Shown: piece after piece, positions 18,850 through 27,324 of the stretch | How positions within the stretch are numbered: position 1 is the first letter of the stretch | Layout of the letters: every line of letters begins with the position of its first letter | Origin: Bradyrhizobium quebecense | GTDB lineage: Bacteria; Pseudomonadota; Alphaproteobacteria; Rhizobiales; Xanthobacteraceae | Direction of reading: 5' to 3' | DNA: 64,000 nucleotides | Assembly: GCF_013373795.3 (NCBI RefSeq) | Contig: NZ_CP088022.1 | Coordinates: 6,448,001 to 6,512,000, forward strand | The notes under the pieces: generated by a model | What the model was told of the DNA's origin: nothing | The model's database searches: none | What the model saw: the letters and a program-made list of their open reading frames with translations, nothing else | Made by a program: the position numbers and the translations under genes

Positions 18850-19512
18850 GTGACTTCATTCCTTGACCCATTGATCGCGTTCGTTTCGGCCCATGCCTGG
18901 CTCGCCTATCTGACGCTGTTTCTGGCCGCCCTGCTGGAAGCAGTCCCGGTGGTCGGTTCGCTGGTGCCGGGCTCGACCATCATCCTGGCGCTGAGCGCGT
19001 TGGTCCCGGGCGGCGAATTGAAGCTCGTGCCGGTGCTCGCCGCCGCGGCCGCCGGCGCGATGCTCGGCGACGGCACCGCCTACCTGATCGGCTACCGCAG
19101 CCAGCGCGAGATCCTGTCGGCCTGGCCGCTCTCCAATTATCCGCGGGTGGTCGCGCAGAGCGAGGCCTTCTTCAACCGCTGGGGCGTGCTCGCGGTGTTC
19201 TTCGCCCGCTTCGTGCCGCCGATCCGCGCCTTTGTGCCGATCACCGCCGGCGCGCTCGACATGCCGCCGGCGCGCTTCTACGCGATCAACATCCCCGCGA
19301 TCCTGCTCTGGGCACCGGCGCATGTGTTGCCCGGCGTGCTCGCCGTCACCGCGCTGCACGACTATGCCGGCCTGCCGCATCATCAACATGTCGGCAAGCA
19401 CCTGTGGATGTTCGCGGTCGCGGGCGCTGCCGTCATCCTGTCGCTGGCGATCTGGACCATCCGCCGCCGGCATGGCGGCGGCCTGATCGAACCGGCCAAG
19501 CCTGCGAAATAG
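18850..19512 (+). CDS. DedA family membrane protein
   Basis: 220 residues from a GTG at 18850 preceded by AGGGA; longer in-frame extensions have no protein character. Contains the DedA/SNARE-associated signature: VGSLVPGSTIILALSAL, LGDGTAYLIGYRSQ and FFARFVPPIRAFVPITAG, the last holding the conserved Arg residues. Five to six membrane helices. DedA proteins act in the inner membrane in phospholipid or undecaprenyl-phosphate flipping and membrane homeostasis. Divergent from cobS; followed by a palindromic repeat that can terminate transcription. Confidence 0.92.
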   Translation: MTSFLDPLIAFVSAHAWLAYLTLFLAALLEAVPVVGSLVPGSTIILALSALVPGGELKLVPVLAAAAAGAMLGDGTAYLIGYRSQREILSAWPLSNYPRVVAQSEAFFNRWGVLAVFFARFVPPIRAFVPITAGALDMPPARFYAINIPAILLWAPAHVLPGVLAVTALHDYAGLPHHQHVGKHLWMFAVAGAAVILSLAIWTIRRRHGGGLIEPAKPAK

Positions 19513-19525
19513 CCCGTTTTTTTTT

Positions 19526-19574
19526 GCGCATGATCTCTTCGGAAAACCGGTCCCCACTTTTCCGGACCATGCGC
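19526..19574. repeat. Dispersed 49-bp palindromic element / terminator
   Basis: Imperfect inverted repeat beginning GCGCATGATC and ending GGACCATGCGC, with TTCGGAAAACCGG / CCACTTTTCCGG inside, preceded by a run of nine T. This is a repeat I recognise as widespread in Bradyrhizobium and relatives. It lies between the convergent DedA and citrate-synthase-family genes and the last base pair falls in the latter's stop codon. Confidence 0.7.
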
Positions 19575-20797
19575 TAGATACTATTGGTCGTGCCGGTCCG
19601 CCCGGGTGCCGGGCCGACATAGCGCGCGCGGGGCCGAATCAGCTTGCCAAGCTGAAGTTGCTCGCTGGCATGCGCGATCCAGCCGACGCTGCGGGCCATC
19701 GCAAACAGCGCGAGCTCGCTCCCCGCTGGCATCCGCAGCGCATGCACCAGCACCGCCAGCGCGTAGTCGATGTTGACGAACTCGCCGGTCGCTTCCGCGA
19801 TCCGCTCGGGCACTTCCCTGGTGAATTTCCGCGGTGCGCCGGCCCGCGTCAGGGCCTCGAGCAGCGAAATCGCGCGCGGATCGCCCTTCTTGTAGACGCC
19901 GTGCCCGAAGCCGGCGAAGCGTTCGCCGAGCGCGACCCGCTCGCGGACCACAGGCGCAACGTCATTGTCGATCATGGTCTTGACCAGGCGCGAGGCCAGC
20001 ACACCGGCGCCGCCATGCATCGGCCCCTTCAACGCGACGAGACCCGCGATCACGGAGTCGTACAGATTGAGCCCGGTCGATGCCGCGCAGCGTGCCGTGA
20101 AGGTGGAGGCATTCAGTTCGTGATCGGCGAGCAGCACCAGCGCGCGGCGAATCAGGTCGGGCGCGTGCTTGTTGTCCGGCGTCCAGACCCGCGCGACCTG
20201 CTCATGCAGCGGCCCGGCCGATGGCACGGCGTTCAGCATGGTCGCGACCAGCAGCCGCAGGATGCGCCCGCCGACCATCGCACGGCCATCAGGCGCGCGG
20301 GTGAAGGCGCCGGGATCGGCACTCGCCGCCAGCGCCAGCACCGCGACCGTCCGGTCGATCGGCTGGGCGCGCCGCGCGGCCTCGGCGATCGCACGCATTT
20401 CATCCGAGACATGCGGGCAATTGTCGGGCGCGAACGGGTCGACGCCGGTGACGTCCCACAGCAGCGTCGCGGTGTGCTCCAGCGTGTCGCGCTCGGCGAG
20501 ATCGACGCAGTTCACGCCGCGATAGATCGGGCCCTGCTCGGTGATGGTCGCGATCGCCGAATCCATCACCGGCAGATCGGCGTCGAAATTGCGAAAGCCG
20601 CGCGGCTCCGGTGACGGCACGCGGCGCTCCTTCAACCCCCTGATGTCCTCGGCGCGGTAGCGGTGGCTGCGCGAATCCGGCGACGGCTCGGAGCGGATCA
20701 GGCCGCGGCTGACATAGGCGTAGAGGGTCGCCGGCGAGATCGCGAGTTCGGCGGCGGCCTCGCGGGCGGAGAGGTAAAGCTCGGCGGATTTTTTCAT
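19574..20797 (-). CDS. Citrate synthase family protein with N-terminal helix-turn-helix
   Basis: 407 residues from ATG 20797. Residues 5-55 (LSAREAAAELAISPATLYAYVSRGLI, then HRYRAEDIRGLKER) are a MerR/excisionase-type DNA-binding domain. From about 80 on the chain is a citrate-synthase fold, with GPMHGGAG, FGHGVYKKGDPRA and NIDYALAVLVHALRMP at the three catalytic regions. The usual Arg after the second catalytic His (GHR) is Gly here. The combination suggests a metabolite-sensing regulator or an enzyme that also binds DNA. A perfect 17-bp palindrome lies immediately upstream, between it and a divergent citrate-synthase-family gene. Genome annotations in this group contain such fusions; function is not established to my knowledge. 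Confidence 0.88.
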   Translation of the reverse strand: MKKSAELYLSAREAAAELAISPATLYAYVSRGLIRSEPSPDSRSHRYRAEDIRGLKERRVPSPEPRGFRNFDADLPVMDSAIATITEQGPIYRGVNCVDLAERDTLEHTATLLWDVTGVDPFAPDNCPHVSDEMRAIAEAARRAQPIDRTVAVLALAASADPGAFTRAPDGRAMVGGRILRLLVATMLNAVPSAGPLHEQVARVWTPDNKHAPDLIRRALVLLADHELNASTFTARCAASTGLNLYDSVIAGLVALKGPMHGGAGVLASRLVKTMIDNDVAPVVRERVALGERFAGFGHGVYKKGDPRAISLLEALTRAGAPRKFTREVPERIAEATGEFVNIDYALAVLVHALRMPAGSELALFAMARSVGWIAHASEQLQLGKLIRPRARYVGPAPGRTGTTNSI

Positions 20798-20798
20798 A

Positions 20799-20815
20799 TT
20801 GATTAATATAATCAA
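20799..20815. promoter_or_regulatory. Operator-like palindrome TTGATTA-ata-TAATCAA
   Basis: Perfect 7-bp inverted repeat, AT-rich in a GC-rich context, one base upstream of the HTH-citrate synthase ATG and 59 bp upstream of the divergent paralogue. A further TTGATCAA follows at 20819-20826. Likely binding site for the HTH domain of the adjacent protein. Confidence 0.5.
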
Positions 20816-20873
20816 GATTGATCAACTCGTCGAGAGGCTCGATCTTTACAGGGTGAAGCAAGGAGATCGGGCC

Positions 20874-21968
20874 ATGAACATGATTCTCACCAAGAGCCAG
20901 ATCGGTCTGGATGGCGTCCCCGCTGCCGAGACCGTGTTGAGCCATGTCGACGGCGAGCGCGGCGAGTTGATCATCGCCGGCGAGCACGTCGCCAACCTCG
21001 CAGACAAGTCGAGCTTCGAGGGCGTCACGGCGCGGCTGTGGAATGGCGCCACCGGCAAGTCGCTGAGCGAAGCCAACGTCCGCGCCGGCCTCGGCGCCGC
21101 CCGCGAACGCGCCTTTGCGCGGCTGCCGGACCTGATGCCGGCGACGCGCGGCATGTCGATCGTCGACGGCTTCCGGGCCGCGATCGCAGGCCTCCGCGGC
21201 GAGAACGGGCTGGAGCACGAGGCAACCATCGTCGGCGCCTTCCCTGTGATCGCGGGCGCCCTGGTCCAGCACGCCAAGGGACATGCCCCGATCTCGCCGG
21301 ACCCGAATGCCAGCCACGCGGCCGACACGCTGCGGATGCTGCGGGGGCGCAAGGCCGAGCCGCGCGAGGTTGCGGCGCTCGACGCCTATTTCGTCACCGT
21401 CTGCGACCACGGCATGAATGCATCGACCTTCACGACGCGGGTGATCGCGTCGACCCAGGCCGATCTGTTCGCGGCCGTCACCGGCGGCTACTGCGCGCTG
21501 ACCGGCCCGCTGCATGGCGGCGCGCCGGAGCCGGTGCTGGAGATGCTGGACGCAATTGGCACCCGTGAGCGCATCAAGCCCTGGGTCGACGGCGCGCTGG
21601 CGCACGGCGAACGGCTGATGGGCTTTGGTCATCGCGTCTATCGCGTGCGTGACCCGCGCGCCGACGTGTTGAAGATCGCGATCGAACGCCTCGAAGCCGA
21701 CGGCGCCGACCTGCCGTTTGCCGGCGAGGTCGAGGCCTATATCCGCGCAGCGCTGCGGAAGAAGAATCCGGAGCGGCCGCTCGAGACCAATGTCGAGTTC
21801 TTCACCGCGATCCTGCTCGATGCGCTGGAAATCCCGCGGCAGGCGTTCACGCCGATCTTCGCGGTGGCCCGTGCCGCCGGCTGGACCGCGCATGCGCTGG
21901 AACAGCGGCGCACCGGCCGGTTGATCCGGCCGAGCTCGTCCTATGTCGGAGCAGTGCCGAAGGGCTGA
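20874..21968 (+). CDS. Citrate synthase / methylcitrate synthase-family protein
   Basis: 364 residues from ATG 20874, preceded by AGGAG. Catalytic regions: GPLHGGAPEPVLEML (first His), MGFGHRVYRVRDPRA (second His and Arg), and NVEFFTAILLDALEIP, where citrate synthases normally have NVDF with the catalytic Asp. The Asp-to-Glu change would weaken classical activity, so the enzyme may be a slow or different acyl-CoA condensing enzyme. There is no HTH domain. Divergently paired with the HTH-bearing paralogue and sharing its palindrome. Confidence 0.88.
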   Translation: MNMILTKSQIGLDGVPAAETVLSHVDGERGELIIAGEHVANLADKSSFEGVTARLWNGATGKSLSEANVRAGLGAARERAFARLPDLMPATRGMSIVDGFRAAIAGLRGENGLEHEATIVGAFPVIAGALVQHAKGHAPISPDPNASHAADTLRMLRGRKAEPREVAALDAYFVTVCDHGMNASTFTTRVIASTQADLFAAVTGGYCALTGPLHGGAPEPVLEMLDAIGTRERIKPWVDGALAHGERLMGFGHRVYRVRDPRADVLKIAIERLEADGADLPFAGEVEAYIRAALRKKNPERPLETNVEFFTAILLDALEIPRQAFTPIFAVARAAGWTAHALEQRRTGRLIRPSSSYVGAVPKG

Positions 21969-22008
21969 ACAGCAGGAAGCATCCGACGGCGGAGCCACAA
22001 ACTCTGCC

Positions 22009-22127
22009 GTCGTCCCTGCGGAAGCAGGGACCCGTACGCCGCGGCCTATCAATGGGACGATGGGGTCGACACCTGACGAGAACTATAACCGCTGGTGGTT
22101 ATGGGCCCTGCTTTGGCAGGGGCGACG
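22009..22127. repeat. Dispersed intergenic repeat, family C (copy 1)
   Basis: Starts GTCGTCCCTGCGGAAGCAGG and ends with GGTTATGGGCCCTGCTTTGG then CAGGGGCGACG, forming outer inverted arms. Related copies at 31220-31343 and 51181-51298. Confidence 0.7.
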
Positions 22128-22138
22128 GAGGCAAGAGC

Positions 22139-22774
22139 TTACGCCTCGCGCACCACGGTCTTCAGATAATTATACGCCTTGATGATCTCGATCAGGCGAT
22201 CCTCGGTGGAGCGGTCGCCGCCATTGGCGTCGGGGTGGTGCTGCTTCACCAGCGCCTTGTACTTCGACTTGACGTCTTCGAGCGTCGCGCCGGCGCCGAG
22301 CCCCATCACCAGCAGCGCCTTGCGCTCGGCGTTCATGACCTTGCGGGTCTCGGGCTTGGGCTCCGCGCCGCCCGGACCGGGACGCCAGCGGCCGCGGCCG
22401 TTGAGCTCGGAGAACACGTGGAACGGATCGGAGGCGGCGTCGAGACCGCTCTCCTTCTTGCCGTTGTTGGCGCCCATCTTCCAGGTCGGACGGTGGCCGG
22501 TCAGCGCGTCCTTCTGGTAGCGCGCGACGTCGTCAGGATTCATGCCCTGGAAGAAATTGTAGGACTGGTTGTACTCGCGGACGTGATCGAGACAGAAGTG
22601 CCAATACTCGCGCGAATTCTCGCGGCCTTTCGGGGCGCGGTGCGCGCCCTTGTTCTGGCAACCCGCCCACTCGCAGGTCACGGCCTGCTCGCCGGCCTGC
22701 GCCTGGCGCTTCGCACTCACCTTGGTCGGCTTGATGCGAATGGAGTCGAAGAATTTTGATGAATCGATCGGCAT
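22139..22774 (-). CDS. DnaJ-domain protein
   Basis: 211 residues from ATG 22774. The C-terminal 65 residues form a J domain with the invariant HPD (KQHHPDANGGD). The N-terminal part has CEWAGCQNKGAHRAP and YWHFCLDHVREYN, a possible Cys/His metal-binding segment conserved in alphaproteobacterial DnaJ-like proteins. It presumably stimulates an Hsp70. Divergent from bolA across a 109-bp gap. Confidence 0.92.
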   Translation of the reverse strand: MPIDSSKFFDSIRIKPTKVSAKRQAQAGEQAVTCEWAGCQNKGAHRAPKGRENSREYWHFCLDHVREYNQSYNFFQGMNPDDVARYQKDALTGHRPTWKMGANNGKKESGLDAASDPFHVFSELNGRGRWRPGPGGAEPKPETRKVMNAERKALLVMGLGAGATLEDVKSKYKALVKQHHPDANGGDRSTEDRLIEIIKAYNYLKTVVREA

Positions 22775-22883
22775 GTTCTCTTTGACTACGCAATGCACAA
22801 ATCTTCAAGTCTTGACATTGCGCAGACCTCGTTTCCCGCTTGCACCATTGACGAAAAGCCGTCGCGGACCTAACTCCGCCGCC

Positions 22884-23159
22884 ATGAGCACCAAAGACGC
22901 TATCATAAACAAGTTGCGTGAAGCTTTCTTGCCCGAAAGCCTCGACGTGGTCGATGAGTCACATCTGCATGAGGGCCACGCCGGCCACAGGCCAGGCGGC
23001 GAGACGCATTTCAGGCTATATATTGTGTCTCCGGCCTTCGAAGGGAAGAGCCGGCTCGAACGCCATCGCATGATAAATGCGACGCTGGCGCAGGAACTCG
23101 CCGGCTCGGTGCATGCGCTGGCGATCCATGCCCACGGCCCCGGGGAAAAGCCGCGCTAG
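22884..23159 (+). CDS. bolA: BolA family protein
   Basis: 91 residues from ATG 22884. Shows the BolA signature ESHLHEGHAGHRPGGETHFRLYIVS and the C-terminal HALAIHAHGPGE, with the conserved His residues used for Fe-S coordination with monothiol glutaredoxins. BolA acts in iron homeostasis and Fe-S trafficking in the cytoplasm. Divergent from the DnaJ-like gene. Confidence 0.93.
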   Translation: MSTKDAIINKLREAFLPESLDVVDESHLHEGHAGHRPGGETHFRLYIVSPAFEGKSRLERHRMINATLAQELAGSVHALAIHAHGPGEKPR

Positions 23160-23247
23160 CTCGCGCTTGGCTCAAGACGAAACAGTGGTTTTCCGTTATG
23201 AGACTAGGACCTCCGGCGATAGACCTGCTCCATATGTGAGCAGGTGT

Positions 23248-23736
23248 ATGATGGATCGCATCGCCACGCTTGTTATGGGGCCATTGATGATCCCTTGCTG
23301 GCCACGTTTCCGGTCGATTGTCGCCGCCGCCGGCCTGCTCCTGATCTGCGCGTTGCGCCCGGCCTTGGCGCTGGATATGCCGAGCCCGTTCGTCCAGGAG
23401 GTGCTGATCAAGAGCATCATGGTCTCGCTCAACGACGCGGTGGCCGCAAACAATTTCGCCGTGTTCCACGCCAAGATCTCAAAGCCGTTCCGCGACCAGT
23501 TTTCGCCGGACAAGCTGAAGACGATCTTCAAGGATCTGGTCGACAAGCATGCGGTGTTCGACGCCGTGGTCGCCAAGCCGATCGTCCTCGATGAGGATGC
23601 CAAGATCGACGACAAGGGCGTGTTGCGGCTCAAGGGCCATTTCGACACCACGCCCAAGCAGGTGAAGTATCAACTCGGCTTCATCCCCTCCGACGGTGCG
23701 TGGAAGCTGTCGGGCATTTCGATCGATATCGAGTAG
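23248..23736 (+). CDS. Secreted protein of unknown function
   Basis: 162 residues from ATG 23248 (adjacent ATG 23251 and ATG 23287 are alternatives). IVAAAGLLLICALRPALA is a signal-peptide core with likely cleavage before LDMPSPF. The mature part, about 120 residues, is an alpha/beta domain with repeated Asp/Lys and a C-terminal strand YQLGFIPSDGAWKLSGISID reminiscent of cystatin/NTF2-like folds. I do not recognise a named family. Confidence 0.7.
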   Translation: MMDRIATLVMGPLMIPCWPRFRSIVAAAGLLLICALRPALALDMPSPFVQEVLIKSIMVSLNDAVAANNFAVFHAKISKPFRDQFSPDKLKTIFKDLVDKHAVFDAVVAKPIVLDEDAKIDDKGVLRLKGHFDTTPKQVKYQLGFIPSDGAWKLSGISIDIE

Positions 23737-23756
23737 CGTTCGGAATATTCGCCAGA

Positions 23757-23891
23757 CCCGTCATCCTGAGGCGCGAGCCCTTGCGAGCCTCGAAGGATGC
23801 GCGGCCACCAGCCGGGCCGTCGACCCCTCGGGACGCCGCTTCGCGGCTCCTCCAGCGACAACGGCAAAGCCGTTGCGCGGGGGTGACGGGG
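23757..23891. repeat. Dispersed intergenic repeat, family B (copy 1)
   Basis: Begins CCGTCATCCTGAGGCGCGAG and ends with CGTTGCGCGGGGGTGACGGG. Matches 52738-52887 in the opposite orientation. Confidence 0.7.
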
Positions 23892-23916
23892 ATAGGCTTC
23901 GTTTGCCGCACCAGCC

Positions 23917-25227
23917 CTAGAACGCCGTCCCCGCCCGCTTCGGCTTCTTCTCGTCGGGCTCGGCGGCCTCGCGCGGGACGGCGACGATGCGCAGCGCGGT
24001 GATGCGGTTGCGCTCGCGGCGGAGCACGCGGAAGCGGAAGCCGTGGAAGGTGAAGCTCTGGCCGCGATCAGGAATCGACCGCGCCTCATGGATCACGAGG
24101 CCGGCGACCGTGGTCGCCTCCTCGTCCGGCAGGCGCCAGTCCATCGCGCGGTTGAGATCGCGGATCGGCACCGAGCCGTCGACCACGACCGAGCCGTCCG
24201 GCTGGGCACGCACGCCGGCGACAACGACATCGTGCTCGTCGGAGATGTCGCCGACGATCTCCTCCAGGATGTCCTCCAGCGTCACCATGCCTTCGACCTC
24301 GCCATACTCGTCGACCACCAGGGCGAAGTGGGTCTTGCGGCGGCGGAACGCCTTCAGCTGTTCGGAGACCGGGCGCATCTCCGGCACGAACCAGGGCGGC
24401 AGCGCGATCGCGGAGGCATCGATCGCCGACATGTCGCCTTCATTAGCGCGCATCGCCCGCAGCAGATCCTTGGCGTGGAGCACGCCGACGATATTCTCCG
24501 GCTTCTCGCGCCACAGCGGGATGCGGGTGTATTCGCTCGCCAGCACCTCGCGCACCAATTCCTCGGGCGGCAGGTCGGCATTGACCATGGTCATCTCGGT
24601 GCGGTGGACCATCACGTCGGAGACCTGCAGTTCGCTGAGGTCGAGCAACCCGCCGAGCATGTCGCGGTCCTGCTTCTCGACCTTGCCTTCGTGATGCAGC
24701 AGATCGACCGCGCCGCGCAGGCGTTCGGTCGGCGACAGGATGGCCTGATGCGCGCCGATCTTGATGCCGAGCAGCCGCATCAGGGCGCGGACGATCCCTT
24801 CGATGATGGTGAGAAGCGGCCCGAGCACGAACACCGTCAACCGCATCGGCCGGGCCACCAGCAGCGACACCCGGTCCGGCGCATTGATGGCGACGGTCTT
24901 GGGCAGCACTTCCGCGAAGATCACCACCAGCACCGTCATGACGCCGGTGGCATAAAGCACGCCGACATCGCCGAACCAGGCGGTGAAGATGCCGGTGGCG
25001 AGCGCGGAGGCGCCGATATTGGCGATATTGTTGCCGAGCAGCAGCGCGCCGATCATCCGCTCGCGCATCGCCATCAGGCTCGAGACGACCGTGGCCTCGC
25101 TGTTGCCCTGCTTCGACAGCCGCAACATGCTGGCGCGCGAAGCGCCGGTCAGCGCCGTCTCACTCGCCGAGAAGAAGGCGGAGACGAGCAGACAGAGCAG
25201 CACGATCGAGAAGGTCAACCATCCCAC
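23917..25227 (-). CDS. Hemolysin/CorC-family membrane protein (CNNM-CBS-CorC_HlyC)
   Basis: 436 residues from GTG 25227. The order is a CNNM/DUF21 membrane domain (about 1-185, four helices), a CBS pair (about 200-325, ILEEIVGDISDEHD at its end), and a CorC_HlyC domain (about 335-420). Members export or sense Mg2+/Co2+ at the inner membrane. Third gene after aroK and aroB, 17 bp behind aroB, so probably the same transcript. Confidence 0.92.
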   Translation of the reverse strand: MGWLTFSIVLLCLLVSAFFSASETALTGASRASMLRLSKQGNSEATVVSSLMAMRERMIGALLLGNNIANIGASALATGIFTAWFGDVGVLYATGVMTVLVVIFAEVLPKTVAINAPDRVSLLVARPMRLTVFVLGPLLTIIEGIVRALMRLLGIKIGAHQAILSPTERLRGAVDLLHHEGKVEKQDRDMLGGLLDLSELQVSDVMVHRTEMTMVNADLPPEELVREVLASEYTRIPLWREKPENIVGVLHAKDLLRAMRANEGDMSAIDASAIALPPWFVPEMRPVSEQLKAFRRRKTHFALVVDEYGEVEGMVTLEDILEEIVGDISDEHDVVVAGVRAQPDGSVVVDGSVPIRDLNRAMDWRLPDEEATTVAGLVIHEARSIPDRGQSFTFHGFRFRVLRRERNRITALRIVAVPREAAEPDEKKPKRAGTAF

Positions 25228-25244
25228 TGGCTTGATCCGTGGCT

Positions 25245-26387
25245 TTAAGCCTTCAGCTTGGCTTGCAGGAAGTCGCGCACCGGCTGTGGCTCGACATTGT
25301 TTGCAATCACGGCGCGGCCGACCGCCTCCAGCAGGATGAAGGTGAGCTTGCCGCGCTTGACCTTCTTGTCCTGCGCCATCAGCGCCAACAGAGCGTCGGC
25401 ATCGGCAAGCCCTTCCTGCGTGAAGCCTGCGATATCCTGCAGGCGCGTCGGCAATCCTACCGCAGAAAGATGACGCGCGATGCGGGCAGCGTCGTCCGTC
25501 GAAATCATGCCGAGCTGCGCGGAGAATTCCGCCGCGAGCACCATGCCGACCGCGACACCCTCGCCATGGAACAGGCGGTCGGAGAAGCCGGTCGCGGCTT
25601 CCAGCGCATGGCCGAAAGTGTGGCCGAGATTGAGCAGCGCGCGCTCGCCGGTCTCGCGCTCGTCGCGGGAGACGATGGCGGCCTTGGCGCGGCAGGAGGT
25701 CGCAATCGCGTGCTCACGCCCCGCGCCGCCCGAGAAGATGTCGGCATGATTCTTTTCGAGCCAGGCGAAGAAGGCCTCGTCACCGAGGATGCCGTATTTC
25801 GCGACCTCGGCGTAGCCGGCGCGAAACTGGCGCGGCGACAGCGTGTCGAGCACCGAGGTGTCGGCGATCACCAGCACCGGCTGGTGGAATGCGCCGATCA
25901 GGTTCTTGCCCTGCGGCGAGTTGATACCGGTCTTGCCGCCGACGGAGGAATCGACCTGCGCCAGCAGCGAGGTCGGCACCTGCACGAAATCGACGCCGCG
26001 GCGCAGGATCGCGGCCGCGAAGCCGGCGAGATCGCCGACCACGCCGCCGCCGAGCGCGATCACCAGATCGTTGCGCTCGATCTTCGCCGCAATCAGCGCC
26101 TCGCTGACCTGCGTCAGGGTGGCGTAGCTCTTCGAGCCCTCGCCCTCCTCGACGATGATCCGAGACGTCGGGACGCCTGCGGCAGCCAGCGACGCCTCGG
26201 CCGGCTCCAGCCAGTGCCTGGCGACGGTGCGATCGGTGACAACAGCGGTCCGCACGCCGGGCCGCAGCGCCGCGACACGCTCGCCCAGCGAGGCCAGCAC
26301 GTCGCGGCCGATGACGATGTCATAGGCGCGGTCGCCGAGCGCGACATCAACGGTAACGGAGGCGGAGTGTTTCAAGGGCGCAGTCAT
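25245..26387 (-). CDS. aroB: 3-dehydroquinate synthase
   Basis: 380 residues. Converts DAHP to 3-dehydroquinate, second step of the shikimate pathway, using NAD+ and a divalent metal. Key motifs: GGGVVGDLAGFAAA, DSSVGGKTGIN and the metal ligands in NLGHTFGHALE. The ATG overlaps the aroK stop by 4 bp, a conserved aroKB arrangement. Confidence 0.97.
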   Translation of the reverse strand: MTAPLKHSASVTVDVALGDRAYDIVIGRDVLASLGERVAALRPGVRTAVVTDRTVARHWLEPAEASLAAAGVPTSRIIVEEGEGSKSYATLTQVSEALIAAKIERNDLVIALGGGVVGDLAGFAAAILRRGVDFVQVPTSLLAQVDSSVGGKTGINSPQGKNLIGAFHQPVLVIADTSVLDTLSPRQFRAGYAEVAKYGILGDEAFFAWLEKNHADIFSGGAGREHAIATSCRAKAAIVSRDERETGERALLNLGHTFGHALEAATGFSDRLFHGEGVAVGMVLAAEFSAQLGMISTDDAARIARHLSAVGLPTRLQDIAGFTQEGLADADALLALMAQDKKVKRGKLTFILLEAVGRAVIANNVEPQPVRDFLQAKLKA

Positions 26388-27016
26388 GAGGTCGCGTTCA
26401 ATCCATCAGGTGGTGGCTCGCCGGCCGGACGCACGCCGCACAGATGCGCGTGCAGGGCCTCGAGGCATTCGTCGACAATGCGGTCGTGCGGCACGTCGCG
26501 CGAGGCGATCGTCAGATCGGCGTTCTGGTAGACTGGCTCGCGCTCGCTGAGCAGCCGGTTGACGGTCGCCTCGGGGTCTGCGGTCTGCAGCAGCGGACGA
26601 TCGGCGCGGCGCCGGACCCGGCGCATGATGATATCACTGTCGGCCTTGAGCCAGATCGAAACTGCGCGGTCGCGGATCCGGTTGCGGGTCTCCTCGCGCA
26701 TGAAGGCGCCGCCGCCGGTCGCCAGCACGATCGGGCCGCTGTCGAGGATGCGGGCGATCACCCGCGCCTCGCCGTCGCGAAAATACGGTTCGCCGTGGGT
26801 CTCGAAAATCTCCGGGATCGTCATGCCGGCCGCCGCCTCGATCTCGGTGTCGGCATCGGTGAACGCCAGCTTGAGCCGCGCCGCCATCCGCCGGCCAATG
26901 GTCGACTTGCCGGCCCCCATCATGCCGACCAGCACGATCGACCGCGTCCCCAGCGCAGCCGTAATGTCGGCCTCCAGGGTCGGGTGGGTGGGCGCCGGGA
27001 CGGCTGCGTCGGACAT
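26384..27016 (-). CDS. aroK: Shikimate kinase
   Basis: 210 residues from ATG 27016. Phosphorylates shikimate at O3 with ATP. Walker A is GMMGAGKST; DADTEIE binds shikimate; GGGAFM and the lid RRRADRPLLQ are present. A C-terminal Pro/Gly-rich tail extends beyond the usual 170-residue core. First gene of aroK-aroB-corC, divergent from the 48-aa gene before xerD. Confidence 0.96.
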   Translation of the reverse strand: MSDAAVPAPTHPTLEADITAALGTRSIVLVGMMGAGKSTIGRRMAARLKLAFTDADTEIEAAAGMTIPEIFETHGEPYFRDGEARVIARILDSGPIVLATGGGAFMREETRNRIRDRAVSIWLKADSDIIMRRVRRRADRPLLQTADPEATVNRLLSEREPVYQNADLTIASRDVPHDRIVDECLEALHAHLCGVRPAGEPPPDGLNATS

Positions 27017-27161
27017 CAAAAAGCTCGGATATTGGGACGATTTGTTCAGAATTCGAGCCACCTATACTACCCCCGGCGATACCGTTACCAGCGACTCTTG
27101 CAACCGCGCGGGGAACATGTTGGATGATTTCATTGGTTAATTCGCCGCCTGAGTCGCCTCC

Positions 27162-27308
27162 ATGCCCAGCCTGTTCCGCTTCCTGACGGTCGTCGCCGTG
27201 ATTTTCGGGATCGGCTACGGCATCGTCTTCGCGCTGGCCAATTTCGTGCACCCGAAACCGCGGGAAATGAGCGTGACCATTCCGCCGGATAAGTTCCTCA
27301 AGAAATAG
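27162..27308 (+). CDS. 48-aa single-span membrane protein upstream of xerD
   Basis: ATG 27162 to TAG 27306-27308. One membrane helix (FLTVVAVIFGIGYGIVFALA) followed by a short periplasmic or cytosolic tail ending PPDKFLKK. I recall similar short ORFs in front of xerD in related genomes, which supports a real gene. Function unknown. It ends 16 bp before xerD. Confidence 0.65.
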   Translation: MPSLFRFLTVVAVIFGIGYGIVFALANFVHPKPREMSVTIPPDKFLKK

Positions 27309-27324
27309 GCGCTATGATTCTGGC

